Assembly (NCBI GenBank): GCA_025267735.1
Contig: CM046297.1
Span: 28,360,011-28,424,010, forward strand
Source: Mactra quadrangularis
Taxonomy: Eukaryota; Mollusca; Bivalvia; Venerida; Mactridae
Direction: 5' to 3'
Length of the DNA: 64,000 bases
The translations under genes and the position numbers were made by a program. Shown piece after piece: positions 32,335 through 46,300 of this stretch. Below the pieces are notes generated by a model that was not told the origin of the DNA, did no database searches, and worked only from the letters and a program-made list of their open reading frames with translations. Positions within the stretch are counted from its first letter, which is position 1. Each line of letters begins with the position of its first letter.

Positions 32335-33190
32335 AGCTCGACTTTACAAAGTTATGTAGAGCTCTTCTACTCGCCCCGGCGTCGGTGTCCGCATTTCTGA
32401 TTTAAGTTTTTGTGCAGTAAAATACTTTCTTCTATATCTTTGTTATTTCTTAAGATATTAACTTCAAACTTTAAATATATGTTCCTTACTATCAACCACA
32501 TCTCATGTGACAAGGTCCATAACTCTGAATGCATTTTTTTCAGAATTATCTCCCCTTGAACTTAGAGTTTTCTTTAAAAAAATGTTTGTTTTTACTGCAA
32601 CTGTTTTATTTCTTTAGGTATTAATTTCAAACTTTAAATACATGTTCCTTATTATCAACCACATCTCATGTGACAAGGTTCATAACTCTGTATACATTAT
32701 TTTCAAAGTTATCCCCCTTGAACTTATAGTTTTCTTTAATAAATATTTGTTTTTACTGCAACTGTTTTATTTCTTTAGGTATTGACTTTAAATATATGTT
32801 CCTTATTATCAACCACATCTCATGTGACAAGGTTCATAACTCCAAATATATTTTTACAAAATTATCTCCCCTTGAAATTAGAGTTTTCTTTAAAAAATGT
32901 TTGTTTTACTGCAACTGTTTTATTTCTTCAGGTATTGACTTCAAACTTTATATATATGTTCCTTATTATCAACCACATCTCATGTGACAAGATTCATAAC
33001 TCCTTATTCATTTTTTCAGAGTTATCCCCCTTGAACTTATAGTTTTCTATTTTTTTCTTTTTTTTTCTTTGAATTTGTTAAGGTTATATTTTCAAATTTT
33101 AAAATATGTATGTTCCTTATCACCAACCACATCTCCTGTGACAAACACTTACTAAGTCGAGCATGCTGTCTCCTCTGACAGCTCTTGTTA
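32335..33190. repeat. Element bounded by AGCTCGACTT/AAGTCGAGC with ~170-bp tandem units
   Basis: It opens TTTTAGCTCGACTTTACAAAG and closes CTAAGTCGAGCATG. Between are four to five units containing TATGTTCCTTATTATCAACC, ACATCTCATGTGACAAGGTTC and TATCTCCCCTTGAACTTA. The short ORFs at 32782-33042 are the repeat read as protein. Confidence 0.85.
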
Positions 33191-33784
33191 AAATGAGTAT
33201 GCGACGATCATAATGTGCATTGTACATGAATAAAATATAGAATTTATAATATTATGTTTGTCTTTTTTTTTATGTTATAATTTATACTTAATGAATGGAA
33301 AAAAACAGACCCATGTATGTGTAAAATAACAAGGCTATTGTCTCTATAGTACATTACATTCTTAAAATTCTGTGGTGAATTATGCCCCCAGACCCCATAG
33401 AAAATCAAACCACTTTTATGAATGTCACAGTACTTATACCTGTTAACATTGTGGGAATAGAGATATCCAAGTAGCCAGATAGCTTGGAGCTTGTTGCGAG
33501 AGCACTTGCCTTGTAACATGAAAATCCTGGTTTGGTAAAGAAAAACACTTTCAAAGCAATATGTTGCCTGAATTTCAACTTTTCATCAAATACTAATTGA
33601 AGGTTCTCAGAATATCAGGTTCATTTACACAATGAGTATGTAAATTTTTGACCATACCAGGATCTAAAGTTTTGAGTCATCAGTACTAAGTTAGGATTGT
33701 ATTGTCTCCAGACTAAGGTAAGTCATTAATATAAACTAAAATAGAAGTTGGTCCAAGGACACTGCTCTGCGGTATGCTCAGATA

Positions 33785-34325
33785 TTGACTGGCCTTTCGT
33801 TGTTGCTGTTGTTATTTATAATGAAGATGATGGTTTCGATTGGTTGCTGCTGTTGTCGTCTGCATAAATTATAATTATTATGTTAATGATGAAAGTTTTA
33901 ATTGTTTGTTGCTGTTGTTGTTTACAATAATAATGATAATAATGATAGTTATTATTGGTTGTTGCTGATGTTGTTTGTAATAATGATAATGATGATAGTT
34001 ATGATTGGTTGTTGCTGATGTTGTTTATAATGATGATGATGATAGTTAATGGTTGGTTGTTGCTGATGTTGTTTATAATGATGATGATGATGATGTTTAT
34101 TATTTCAACTGGTTGTTGCGGTTGCTGATTATAATGATGATTAGGATGATAGTTTTAATTGGTTGTTGGTGTTGTTATTTATAATGATGATGATAATTTC
34201 AAATGGTTAATTTGTGGCTGTTGTCATCTACAATGATGATGATAGTTTTGATTGGATTGTTGTTGCTGTAGTTGATGATAGTTTAGAAATTTGTTGCTGG
34301 TATTTTTTATGATGATGGTGATAGT
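33785..34325 (+). repeat. Minisatellite of TTG-rich and ATGATG-rich half-units
   Basis: About ten units of 45-60 bp alternate GGTTGTTGCTGATGTTG with TTTATAATGATGATGATAG. The pattern looks like two microsatellites expanding together. Confidence 0.85.
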
Positions 34326-34635
34326 TCAAAATAAAAAATACATTTTTTAAAGATAAAATTATCTAATCGGAGACATATGCTATGTATAATTTGTAGATAC
34401 TACCCCAATGTCTCTCATTTAGTTCACAAGAATAAAATAATAAAACTAATAATTTTCAATATAGATCTAGTCACTTAAGATAAGAGTAGACGATCAATAT
34501 AATCATGTTTACAATCGTTAAATTCTAAAAATATTTCGAAAGGGAACGGGTGACAGGGTTCCCATCATGTGACAAATACGGGTAGGCCTACATTATCATT
34601 ACTAATTTTATAAACGTGACATTTAGTTTTGATCA

Positions 34636-34643
34636 TGACGTCA
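34636..34643 (+). promoter_or_regulatory. CRE-type palindrome TGACGTCA upstream of NBR1
   Basis: A perfect TGACGTCA, the CREB/ATF binding palindrome, lies 332 bp before the NBR1 start codon. Position and match are seen; function is inferred. Confidence 0.5.
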
Positions 34644-34663
34644 TGTTTATTTACATCGAGATA

Positions 34664-34669
34664 CACGTG
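34664..34669 (+). promoter_or_regulatory. E-box CACGTG upstream of NBR1
   Basis: ATACACGTGG, 306 bp before the NBR1 start codon. It is a weaker candidate than the box at 34855. Confidence 0.4.
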
Positions 34670-34854
34670 GTCAAATTCTTGTATCGATACGCAGTATGGA
34701 AATATTTAACCAACGACATTTAAGATTTCAGACTTTAAAAAACATCGTAACAGTTAATTTAAGCATTTAACGTGTTTAATTTCTATAAAACAGTAAAACT
34801 AAAATCTTATTTTGTGAAATATTTCGGGCCCATAAGCGAACTACGTTTTGTTCT

Positions 34855-34864
34855 GTCACGTGAC
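34855..34864 (+). promoter_or_regulatory. CLEAR-type box GTCACGTGAC upstream of NBR1
   Basis: A perfect ten-base GTCACGTGAC palindrome ends 110 bp before the NBR1 ATG. This is the consensus bound by TFEB/MITF/HLH-30 factors that induce lysosome and autophagy genes. Its presence beside an autophagy receptor gene is the expected context. The transcription start is not known, so the box could be in the promoter or the 5' UTR. Confidence 0.65.
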
Positions 34865-34974
34865 TTTTGTATACATTGTGATTCGGTCAACTATATTATC
34901 AACAGAAAATGGCTGACAAGTAAAACAGAAACAAAAATTTTCGACGCAGGACGAAATATATAGATTAAACAAAA

Positions 34975-37390
34975 ATGAGCGATCACGTTTTGATGTCGGT
35001 GTGTTATAATGGAGACGAAACGTACGTCGACATGTTAGAGATTCCATATAACACTGTATGGAGTGATTTAGAAGCGATGGTAAGACTTTTTTCTGACTTA
35101 ATTTTCTCGAAAATTGATTTGGGTAAATCAGCTGTTTTTGTGTCACTTAGTGGACGTCATGTAATTTCACTGACTTTATTTATATTTCTTTCTATAATTG
35201 TTTTAGTGTGACTGAAAATAATCATCTTGAGTTCTTTATATAAATAAAAATGCCCTGTCAATTCTACTGCGCATTCAATTCATTTCGTCAGTTTCGTTTC
35301 GACTTTGAACTTGAAGTCTGTCTTAGACGGGGACGAGTAAGACGATCCCGGTTACGTCGGTTTGTTTTATTCCGACATTTTCTGTCATTTGTGATGTCTT
35401 TTTATTTTGGTCTATTTTTAGAAAAAATGATTTTTCAATGTCATTTTGTCCAATCGTGAGTGTTGACAACACCTGACTATTGTTCATGTCATTACAACAT
35501 GACCTACTGACCTAGTAGGCTAGTATTATGTTGATTTGTTTAAAGTCATATAGATCTTAAGTAATCCTGTCACTAAGACCGTTGACCTACGATATGACAT
35601 AAGTCATTGTGATATCTGAACATTTCTGGTGGTTCAATAATAAATGACAAATAAATCCTTGTATTTAGCTTGGTTATTCTCTGCTTTTTAAGCAGTCTTA
35701 ATTGGCTTTTAGCAGGGCATCACCTGAACCACCTGTGTTCAATCTAGAATTGCCTGAGAGGGAGCACATAGGGCCCATGGACTTGAAAATAGGGGGGGGG
35801 CAAGATAAAATTTGAGGCCATGCATATATAGTCAATTTCTTAAATTTTATTTTAGCCCAGAATTTAGGGAGGAAATTGCTCAGGCGCGAAGAGTCAACAA
35901 TGGGTTTATTCCCTTTAAATGGTGGTTTTTGGTGCCAGTACATATGTAAATTTTGATGCAATTTATACCTGTTCAAGTGATCTTTCTTACACTATAGTAT
36001 ACCTCTTCAATCTCGAGTTTTATGCCATTTGCATTCATAATGGGCAAATGGCTTATTGGCTTTAAACAGGTCATCACCTTATAACATATATGTACTTTCT
36101 TGAAGCCCTGGACTACTGAAATTTGTTTTAATCATGGAAATTACTTATTTTATATAGTCAGGTTTGTTGATAATTTGCACTTGACTATAAATTTATTTCA
36201 CATAATTATTCGTCCAGCTTGAATAACTGTAAGCAACGACTTTTTGAATCATTGTCAGAGATATGTCTGAAAGACAAATGCTAAAATTTGGCATAAGTCA
36301 GCAAACATTGTATCATATTTATTTGATTTTATTTCAGTTTATTGCTAGACTTGATAGTCCAAGAGTTGCTGTAAGTTACACAGATACAGAAAATGATGAG
36401 GTATGTTTGTACTTAAATTATTGGTTAGTCTCATTTACCTCCCTTTGGAATGTGAGACTGGATTTTTGGTTATCAGAATTAATGCAAGTGACATTCATAA
36501 GACTTGAATTACAATTTTAGACAACCCTGCTGTAAAAGCTCTAAAGTCCTACAAATGCTTATGCAAAAATTGATTAATAAACATTTTGTCAATATATCTT
36601 GTTTCGCATGATTCCAATCCAAATAAAGACTCCATTCTTTATAATACTTGTAAACAGTCAAGTGGTTGCATGTGTGAACCCCACTAGGGACACTGCTAGT
36701 TTCCATGAGCAAGAAATTAACCTTCAGGTGTTTCACTCCACCTTGATGTAAAAACAGGTACTGTGAAGGATCACCTGTCTGAAGGAGATTTCTATGATAA
36801 GGGGTTATCATACAAAATGGACCATTCCGAGCGCGACCTTTTTATTTGAATAACAATACATTTACCCACAAATATAAGCATGTGCTCTTTTGTAAACATC
36901 TTGTTTGTGGGACAAATGTAACTGTAAACTTTTGTTAAATATGCTAATAAGTAAGGTCATGGAAAGGTCCATTGTTAAGTCATGGGTAAAAGTCTTCAGG
37001 ATTTTTCCTCAGGTTCAGGTTATTTGGGTACAGAAAAAGTGTTCTTCTCCTTCATAAAAATATCTGCTGAAATCATGAAAAATTAGGAATTTCAGGATTC
37101 TAAGAATTTTAACTTATATCCATGATAAGTCGGTTGAACATGTATATATGGAAGCAGACTGCATCTAAAATATAAACTTTAACTTTTACAGATTTCGATC
37201 AGTAGTCAAGAGGAATTATTTGAAGCATTTAGAATGGCTATGAAAGGTGAAAATCAACTAATGGTAAAAGTATTGCCAGTGAGTTCACAAGCTAATGTGT
37301 TCAGAATGTCCAATATTGATGACCTTGAAGAACAAGTAGTCCCTACACCACATGAAATTCCTCGACCTCAAGAAATAGACAGAACTGATG
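34975..37390 (+). CDS. NBR1: NBR1 exons 1-3: PB1 domain
   Basis: Exon 1 (34975-35079) starts MSDHVLMSVCYNGDETYVDM and ends WSDLEAM. Exon 2 (36338-36400) gives RVAVSYTDTENDE. Exon 3 (37192-37390) gives ISISSQEELFEAFRMAMKGE. Together they form a PB1 fold with the acidic OPCA/PC motif YTDTENDE and ISSQEEL, which lets PB1 bind a basic PB1 surface such as that of p62. A type II basic lysine near the N-terminus is not obvious, so the domain looks like the acidic type. The ATG at 34975 is the only in-frame Met before the PB1 core. Confidence 0.93.
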
Positions 37391-40300
37391 GTAAAGTTTA
37401 CAACTTTGATTCTATAACATTCTGATCTGAGCCATAGACTATAATTATACTTAAGCATGATTGTCACTATTGTTAAACATGTTGGTTGCTCAGAAATAAC
37501 ACTTTAGTAGAATAAGAAAGTTTATTTGATTGTTAGAAATAACCACTTATCAATACCATAATGTTGAAATATGAAAGTTTTTTTGATTGGTAAAAATGAT
37601 CGCTGTCAATAGACTCAATAACATAATGTTGGGAAGCTAGAAATTATTTATGAACTCTGTAATACAACAGTTTATGTGTCTTGTTTGCATAATACCAAAC
37701 TATTAATACATGATATAAATATATCAGATAATCTGAAGTAAAAAAACATGTATTATTTGTTACTCTCATTGCCTGCTAGTGCTACATAGCATTTTCCTAT
37801 ATAACATTTAGCTACAATGAAGCACAAACTAGCATTTTTGCATTTTTTCTTCTTAGCTTAATACATTCTCCTATAAAAAATTGCTTATTTTTTGGCTATC
37901 ACAAAAATGCTTAGTAGCAACTTCACTATGCAACTGGCCTTAGTTTCATGAGCAAGATTAAAAATTTAAAATCTGTGACTATTTGATATTTAGACTGGTA
38001 AATTGGAGGACCAATTTTGGAAAGAATAGAGTGTTTTGCTTCCAAGCTGGTTTTTAAGGTGATGTGGTAAAGTGTCATCTTATGACTCAGATGATTGTGG
38101 TTTCATTCCATTGATTTTTCATAGTGTTACAGTTTATATTTAGACATTATTCAATTTTCAAGTACATTAACTCAAGGACCCTATACAAACATACAGGTTC
38201 CTTAAATAACTTTACATAACTTCTTCTATAGGTCTTACAGAACCACTTGATCTTAGAGAAATTTGTCCAGATCAAAATGTTGCTATACCCATGCCTGATG
38301 TTGAACATCCACAACAGAATGGTAAGTATCAATGAATTTTATTCGACTGTCAGTGGCGCATACATTAACCCTGCTGATTTAAATACTCCCTACAGTATGG
38401 CCAGTGGCGCATACATTATCCCTGCTGATTTAAATTCTCCCTATAGTATGGTCAGTGGCGCATACATTAACCCTGCTGATTTAAATACTCCCCACAGTAT
38501 GGTCAGTGGCGCATACATTAACCCTGCTGATTTAAATACTACAGTACTTGTACTTACAATTCATGAAAATATATATCATTTTCTGTGCTCACAATTGGTT
38601 GAAATCGATATTTGTACTTATAATCAAGGATTATAGAACAAACATTGAGTATTTAAATCAGCAGGGTTTATGTAAGCGTCACTGACAGCTGAATAAAATT
38701 TAACTACATTCTTTATTTTGTTACTGTTCTAAATTCTGATAACCTTGACTTGATTCAGATAAATCTCATTTTAATTTGATAAAATTGACGTTATCTGAAA
38801 TACATTATGTATGGGTTTTTACCTGCAGTACAAACAAACATGTACTGTTATAGGCAGATCTAGGGGGGGGGGATCAGGGGATCCGGACCCCCCTAGAATT
38901 GGGAAATGTACCTGTCCATTAGTGTATTTCTAGCCTGTAAGTCATTTTTAAGTAGCATGAAGCATCTTGGTGCTTAACATAGATTGAATGGTTATGTAGT
39001 TTTTATTATCAATATGTTGCATTTTTTCTGCAAAATGTGTATAATGTGGTTTGAGGTTCGGACCCCCCTAGAAAAGTTCGGACCCCCCCCCTTAGAAAAA
39101 AATCCTGGATCCACCTCTGACTGTTACAATCAAATTATGGATACATAGAACAATAATATTAATTTTGTTATATACAATATATGATTTTAAGCAATAATGT
39201 GTAAAAGTTCTGTTTGCACCTTGCCAGTGTCAGAGGAAAACCTAATATTTTGAGCTCTGGTTAACATGTAATTCTATTCATTTGTCTATTTCTGTAAAAA
39301 TACTGATCAAATGAAAACATCAAGCACAGCTGTGCCATCCTGGTTTAACAGAATTAATTAATTTCACTGTCACAATGATATCAATGTGGCGATAAGCTTT
39401 TGATTCCTTAGTAAAGATTTAACAAGTATTAGTACTGCAAATATTGCAGCAATCTTATTAATTAGCCAGACTATATGAAATAATAATTATCACTAGCCCC
39501 AGATAATATTCATCAGTCCAGGGCTTGGGCTAGTGTGTTAAAGCGAAAACTGTATATGCAATATGTGTCATTTATATTGAACTGACATGTCAATGTATTT
39601 GTATTTGCTGCTTGGGTCTTGGACCTTCCGTTTATATGAAAAAACTTGTATGTGTGAGATATCACCAGCCCAGGGGCTCAGCAAGTGGGTTAAGAGGACG
39701 ACTGTATACACTCTAATTTATGTACATGATATATACGCTTTTTCAGAAATACTCAATGAGGTATGTAAGCCAGACTCTCTAGGTACATGTGTTGATTCAT
39801 TGCAAGATGTAGAGGAAACTAATGTTGATGAAAAACTGACTATTATCATACCTGATTCTAAACAACAACTTATTGTAGAACCAACAAAATCACATTGGGA
39901 GGTAATATTAGATTTTTTTGTCGATACATCATTTAAGGAATGAATACCTTGTGTGACTATGTTCATTGAAAAATTATTGTAATTTTTGCTGCTATTGAAT
40001 CTGCATAAAGGCTGATATGTTATACTTTCAAACGGAATTTGATATTTTTTTTGGTCACATGGTCAACATTACCCAATCATATTGCACTGTTTTGTTTAGG
40101 TTGTTATTATTGCATTGTCCTGAACCTATGTCTTTGGTCTAGTAATAAAGGCTGTGCATTCAAATCACTGTAACCTCTGTATAAAAGAGGGGTGTGGGGG
40201 TTTTGTCCATATTTGATAAGTCTTTCAAAAGGATTTTGACCTCCTGTCATTAATATCTGAAAGTTTCTTTGTAAAAAAGGAAAGAAATTTTGTTAATTTA

Positions 40301-43300
40301 TTGACGATGTGTAAAGAGATACATACTTTAAACAAATTGAATATTGATTGTAACATAGTAAAATCCATGGCCTGAACTGGGATTGAACCATGCACCTTCT
40401 TGGCAGTTGCTCTTCCACATTGCCATAAAAGTTAACTTAAAAGCAAGCTAGTACAATTCACGGGTTTAGAATAGTCATAACTCACTCTTTTCTTATATTG
40501 AGTTATGACTGTTTTACCCTAAACCCTCGAACCGCTGTATTATACCTCTTATGAATTTACATGAGAAGGTTGATAGGAATTAATGAAATATATGATAAAT
40601 GTAACAATGATTCTATTGTTTGTTTGTATATTTCAGCCATTAGATGAACTTCCTACAGAAAAGAAGGAACAAAGTAGTGATGATCAAACATCTGATAAAT
40701 CAGATCATTTATTACAATATTCTGATTTTGTTACATTTATGACAAAGGTAAGTTATCCATGGTTCTAAAACCTAATACTTAAAAATTTTAGAAAATATTT
40801 TCTACCACAACCTTTTTGTTTACATCGGGGTATTGTTGGTCTATAACCTTGGCAGCATAATGTAAAAAATCTTACAATTATTTAGCAATACAATATTGGA
40901 GGATTAAGGGCTAACTTTGATCGTAAGTCAGCTGATGATATAGGCCCCTGGGTATGGCTTTGTATACATGTAGAGTTAAAATCTTTAGCTCACCTATGTT
41001 TGCCTATCCAGAGACAGTGAGTTGGTTGATAATTGCTGTAATATGACCAAAATATTGATGAATTGTTATTTACTGCTGCAAAATGTTGCACTACCACTAC
41101 ATATTTTGATTGGCTAAGAAGTGTTTTTGTTGTCTAAATTACAAAGTGATTTTCCAAGTCTACTATTTAACTGTTAATTTTCATTGATTGACCATATGTA
41201 TTCCTGTGTGTCCATTAAAGACATTTCATACTCGGGGTATGCATAATCAGTTTTCTAAATATATCACTTGTCCAATAACTTTTGAAGGATACTTTATGTA
41301 TTGATATATTTTATTCAACTGTCAATGGCCCATTCATTAACCCTGCTGATTTGAATACTAGACATTTGTTTGATTAACTTTGTGCATAAATACTTACTAT
41401 AGTACTTCTGTACTCACTATAGATGAAAATAGATATCTATTCATGTACAGGGGGTTATCAAACAAATGCAATGTATTTAATTCAGCAGGGTTAAAGTATG
41501 CACCACTGACAGAATAAGATTTATGATTATTTTAAGCTAATTATGATACTATGTTATATACATTTTGTAGTTAAAGAGAGATTTAAGAACTGAGATAGTA
41601 CGTGATGTAACAAGAAAGACAGTGAAACATGTATTGAAAGGTCTAGATGGTGCCGTTATAGAATCATTACAAGGTTCAACATTATTACAAAGTGGTACAG
41701 CTACAACAACCACGGCTGCTTCATCTAAATCACAACTTAGTGAACACCGTATGTATACTCTAATTTTATAGTTTTTCGACTTTCGGGTGTATTCGTCTTG
41801 AAAGTCTTTTGTTAATACCATGTATTGAAAAATATTGACGAAAAGCCTGACCAATTTAATTATGATATTCTTATCTACAATAACTCTTCTACCTTACATT
41901 GATGGAAAAGGTTAATATCTCCACCCCCCTCCCCCTAGGGATAAACAGGTGACAACTAGGGCGGCCACTCAGTTTAGTTTTGGCTCATCCCTCACACTAA
42001 GAACCTGTCTTCCAAAATTGTGATGTTTTTCATGAATTTAGTCAGATTCTTCTAGAACTCAGAAAAGGGCAGAAAAGGGGCTAAGGGCACATCAGAGGGG
42101 TGGTGTTTCAATGTATCTTTTTCTGCATAGGGAGGAAAAAGGGACAGGGAGGAGAAGAGGACAGGGTGTCACCCTTCTGTTTTAGAATAATCGCTAAAGA
42201 ATTTGTAGTGTCCTCATTGATAGATAAGTGAGCCAGTCTTATGCATTATGTAACAAAAAATGTAAAAAAAATGGTATAGAGTCTAGATACTGTACATTGT
42301 TGGCTGAATGAAGCACTATGTTGTGACTCCTATTTACAGTACCTGCCAAAATAAAAGTAACAGCCATGTACAACTTAAAATGTTTTTTTCATGTAAAATT
42401 TTACTTGTAAGGTCACTGTAAGTCCTTGTTTTTTGTAAAGTTTAAATGTCACTGTTACAAGTTTTGTTACTATATGAAAATAAGATGGTACAGTAACCTT
42501 TCCAGAGGACAGGCCATTTCCATTTACAAAAACATGCCAACTATCAACACTTTCCATGCAATCCACTTGTACGTGGCTTTTATTTTTACATGTAGCAAAT
42601 TTATTTTACCATGTAAGATACACTGTAATACAGGGACTTTTTTGTAAAATCTTCCAATTAAATTTCAGTTTACCACTAGAATACAGTGTAGTTCAAACAG
42701 AGTTACGATAGTGTTTCATTCAGCCCTCGATATGTGCTCTATCCATTCTATATATTCATTCTATATAATCATTAATAATATATCCTATATTCCAGCTGTA
42801 TATGTACATGATGGTGTATATTGTGATGGTTGTGGTTGTGTTATTGTTGGAGCTAGATATAAATGTGGGTAAGTAATAGAAGTTTTCTTATACATATTGT
42901 TATAACCAATCTAAAATAAAACCCGATCTAAAATTTTTCACTCACCTGCTCGCTTATTTAGATCTGGTCGTTTTCTTACAAGGGTCACATACAGGTGAAC
43001 TTTTCTTATTATAATATTCATGACAAAATCGTTATGTTTAGTAACCTGTTTTCATCGTCAATGTCACGCAATTTGAAATTAGCCGTACAATTCCAGAATA
43101 ATAAATATTTTGACAAGTAATGTAGCAGTATGTTAGTTACAAAGATAAATAGAAAAATGCATAATTAGCGAAGGGAATTTGAATATTTTACAATTTAATA
43201 GTTTGTTACAGAATTATTCTTGGGTCAGGAAATTATAAGCAATTATAGCTTTTTGACAATAATTTTTTACACATAATTTACTTTAGCCTATCATACCCTC

Positions 43301-46300
43301 ATGGGCCTAGTTGGGGTAAAAAACTCGGATATTTCGAGAAACTAAATAAATATTTTGACAATTAATGCATCAGTCTTTAAATTAAAATTGAAATCAATGT
43401 TTAAGTGCAAAATTAGTCTACCTCCTTGTTTATTTACATGTAGTTAGACTAGTATTACACTAACCCTAGGAAACAAGTTTTCATTTTCTTTAAAATTATT
43501 AGGAAAATTACTTATGTATGTCAGCCGCTCGGCTAGCTCAGTTGGTAGCACGCAAGTCTACTGATCTAGGGGTGGTGGGTTCAATTCCCAGTGGGGCATA
43601 CTTTTTTGGAGCTTAGTCATGAGATTATTTCTACCGCCATTCTCCCTCCTACCAATGATTTTTAATTATGTAGGGCAGTTTCCAGGAAGAGTGAGTAGGT
43701 TGACTGACTACTGTTATATGACCTATACAATGTGTTGCTACGGCGTTAAACCCAATAAACAAACAAAAACACTTATGTATGTCTCCTCAGGAAACAGTTA
43801 AAAACACTACCCCTCCACCTCAGATCAACTGTTTGACTGTTCCAAAATCACATATGAAATAACTTTTGTGTTTCAGAAATTGTTTAGATTTTGATTTCTG
43901 TGAATCATGTGAGGACAAACCCAACAAACATCCACCAGATCATGTATTTATGAAGTTGAGACGACCATGTCCACGTGCTGGTGAAATCAATGGAGTACAG
44001 AAACGTTTACTGAGAACATTGTTGTACGGAGCTCAGAGAAAATGTGGAACTAAGTTGCTAGTTCCTTTACTACATGAGGGTGAAGAGGATCAGGCTGAAT
44101 TATGTGTTAAACTTGAAAGGTTTGTAGAATCTGAGTTAATTCATTGTAAATTTGTAGGTGTGGATAAAGTTCTACTTTTATGACCATCACAATATGTTCT
44201 AGGTTTAAATCACACTATGGGTTCTGCTAATTTTCCTGAGCTAGAAAACATACCTAGTGTTACTACAATTCTCTTTGGAGAAAAAATCTTTTATTATTAT
44301 ACCCCCCCCCCTCCCCCCCCAAAAAAAATTGGGGGTACATAGGAGTCAGCTTGTCGGTTGGTTGATTGGTCGGTCAGTCTGTAGCTTTTTCTTGTCCGCT
44401 CAATTTCTCAGCACCTATTTTACGGATTAGATTCAAACTTTACACATATACCAGATATCACTATCAGAAAGAGATTTGCATATCCCATTTTGGTTACGGT
44501 CCATTGATTTTTTTGCCAAGTTACAGATATCGGAACGTGCAAGTTGTCACACGGTACGGACGATACACGCACATTATACGAACACAGACTGCACGTTACA
44601 CGATACACGAACACGATAGATAGCTTGATTTGCGGTAAAATACACGATTCCGAGTCTCGATACACGTTTAACACGATTGTTCGAAATCCTCGGCTTTTTT
44701 CGCACAGAGAAAAACGTTTCAACGACGACACGTTAAACGATTAATGCGTCTCAAATGTAGATTGACAACAAAAAGTATTCTTCTGTTTCGTCGTAAATAT
44801 GTAACTAAACAATATAAGTTTTGTTAAATTTATTGAAAATCGAGTTTACCTGCTCAAATTCTTAAAAACAAAATGTTACAAGTTGGCTTAAATCGAATTT
44901 AAATTCACGCACACGATTGTCAACTTCGAAATCACACGATAGACAAAGAAATAAAAATTGAAATATGTTACATTGGTTCATTACACAGTTAAGCTTGATT
45001 GTAAAATATAATATTGTATCAATAAATTTATTGAATATCGACATTTTAAGTAGAAATTAAGGTACACGATAGGCGGGAAGTCAATACACGATAGACAAAA
45101 AAGAACACGATTGATAATATTTTGTATAAAAATTGAATTAGTACACGGTGTACAACAAAAATACTAACTGTATGATAAAGAATATTATTACTGTCAAAAT
45201 AATTTAATGTCATTCTTAGTAAGTTTGTTTTAATCGAATTAAAAACCACGAAAAGCCGATCAACTCACACGATTGATAAAAATACACGTTTAAAGTTTTT
45301 TTCCTTTGTTTTCTTTAAATCATTCATTGAGAAAAGATGTCATAATTGTATGTGTATATGTTTCAAAAGTTAAACACAGTCTTAGTTTGATTGTAAAAAT
45401 ATAAGCAAGTCATATAGTATAGATTATTTTATCGAATATCGACATTTTTAGTAGAAATAAAGGTACACGATCGGCGAGCAGTCATTACACGATAGACAAA
45501 GAAGAACACGATTGATATTTTTTTATCAAACAAATTATGTAAGTACTTGATGTATAACAAAAATACAAACTGCATAATAAAGAATAACATTACTGTCAAA
45601 AATTGTTTATGTCATTCTTTGTAAGTTGGCTATATTCAGATTTAAAACCACACACACGATAGCCGGCGAAACCCACACGATAGAAAAAGAAATACACGTT
45701 TCAAGTTTTTCTCTGTTTTTATTTACAAGCCATTCATGGTGAAAAATACTTTGAATTAGTATATTTTTTCAAAACACAGTCTACGCGTGATTAAAAAAAT
45801 ATAAGCATGTCATATTGTATAATGGTCGCCTTTTTAGTAGTATGTATACTAGATACTAACGTTTACATGCAGTGCTTGCGTGAAGACGCGGTATTAAGAC
45901 AGTACACACACCTCGTGTTAACTTACTATTTTATGCCGACTACAAAATCGATATTTAAATAAAAAGTTTTACATATAAATACGCAAATATGAGGGAATAA
46001 TACGAATAAACTGTAAAAACTAAATAATTTAATTTACTTTAAGAATTAAAACAATGATGACTTTTTTAATCATATAGAGTCGTGATAAACGAGTTCTTGA
46101 CCAAGTGAGATGTCAATTATAACAGTTTGTTTACTAAATGCTTTAGCCACTGACAAACAAAGAAAATGTTTGATGATTAAGATAAATGAAAGCATGTGTT
46201 TACATTTTAAATATGATAATATTATAACGATTATTTTAATTTAGTAACAACATTTCGGTTGGGCCGCAATTTAATTGACCGCAGATTGGTCCGGAATGAG

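Larger units (their letters stand above)
26171..34635. other. Intergenic DNA between hnRNP and NBR1 genes, repeat-filled
   Basis: No protein-coding exon was recognised. It is occupied by SINEs, inverted-repeat elements and minisatellites listed separately. Stretches without a named repeat, for example 26880-27570, 28640-29100 and 31000-31640, show only AT-rich sequence and chance ORFs. Confidence 0.6.

Noticed and set aside
38247..38636. 129-codon ORF with SGAYINPADLN repeats
   Set aside because: It runs from an NBR1 exon out of frame into the MITE arm repeats, whose 51-bp period keeps any frame open.
44366..45249. ORFs of 60-105 codons within the ACACGAT element
   Set aside because: They are short, overlap on both strands and show no transposase motif; they arise from the CG-containing repeats.
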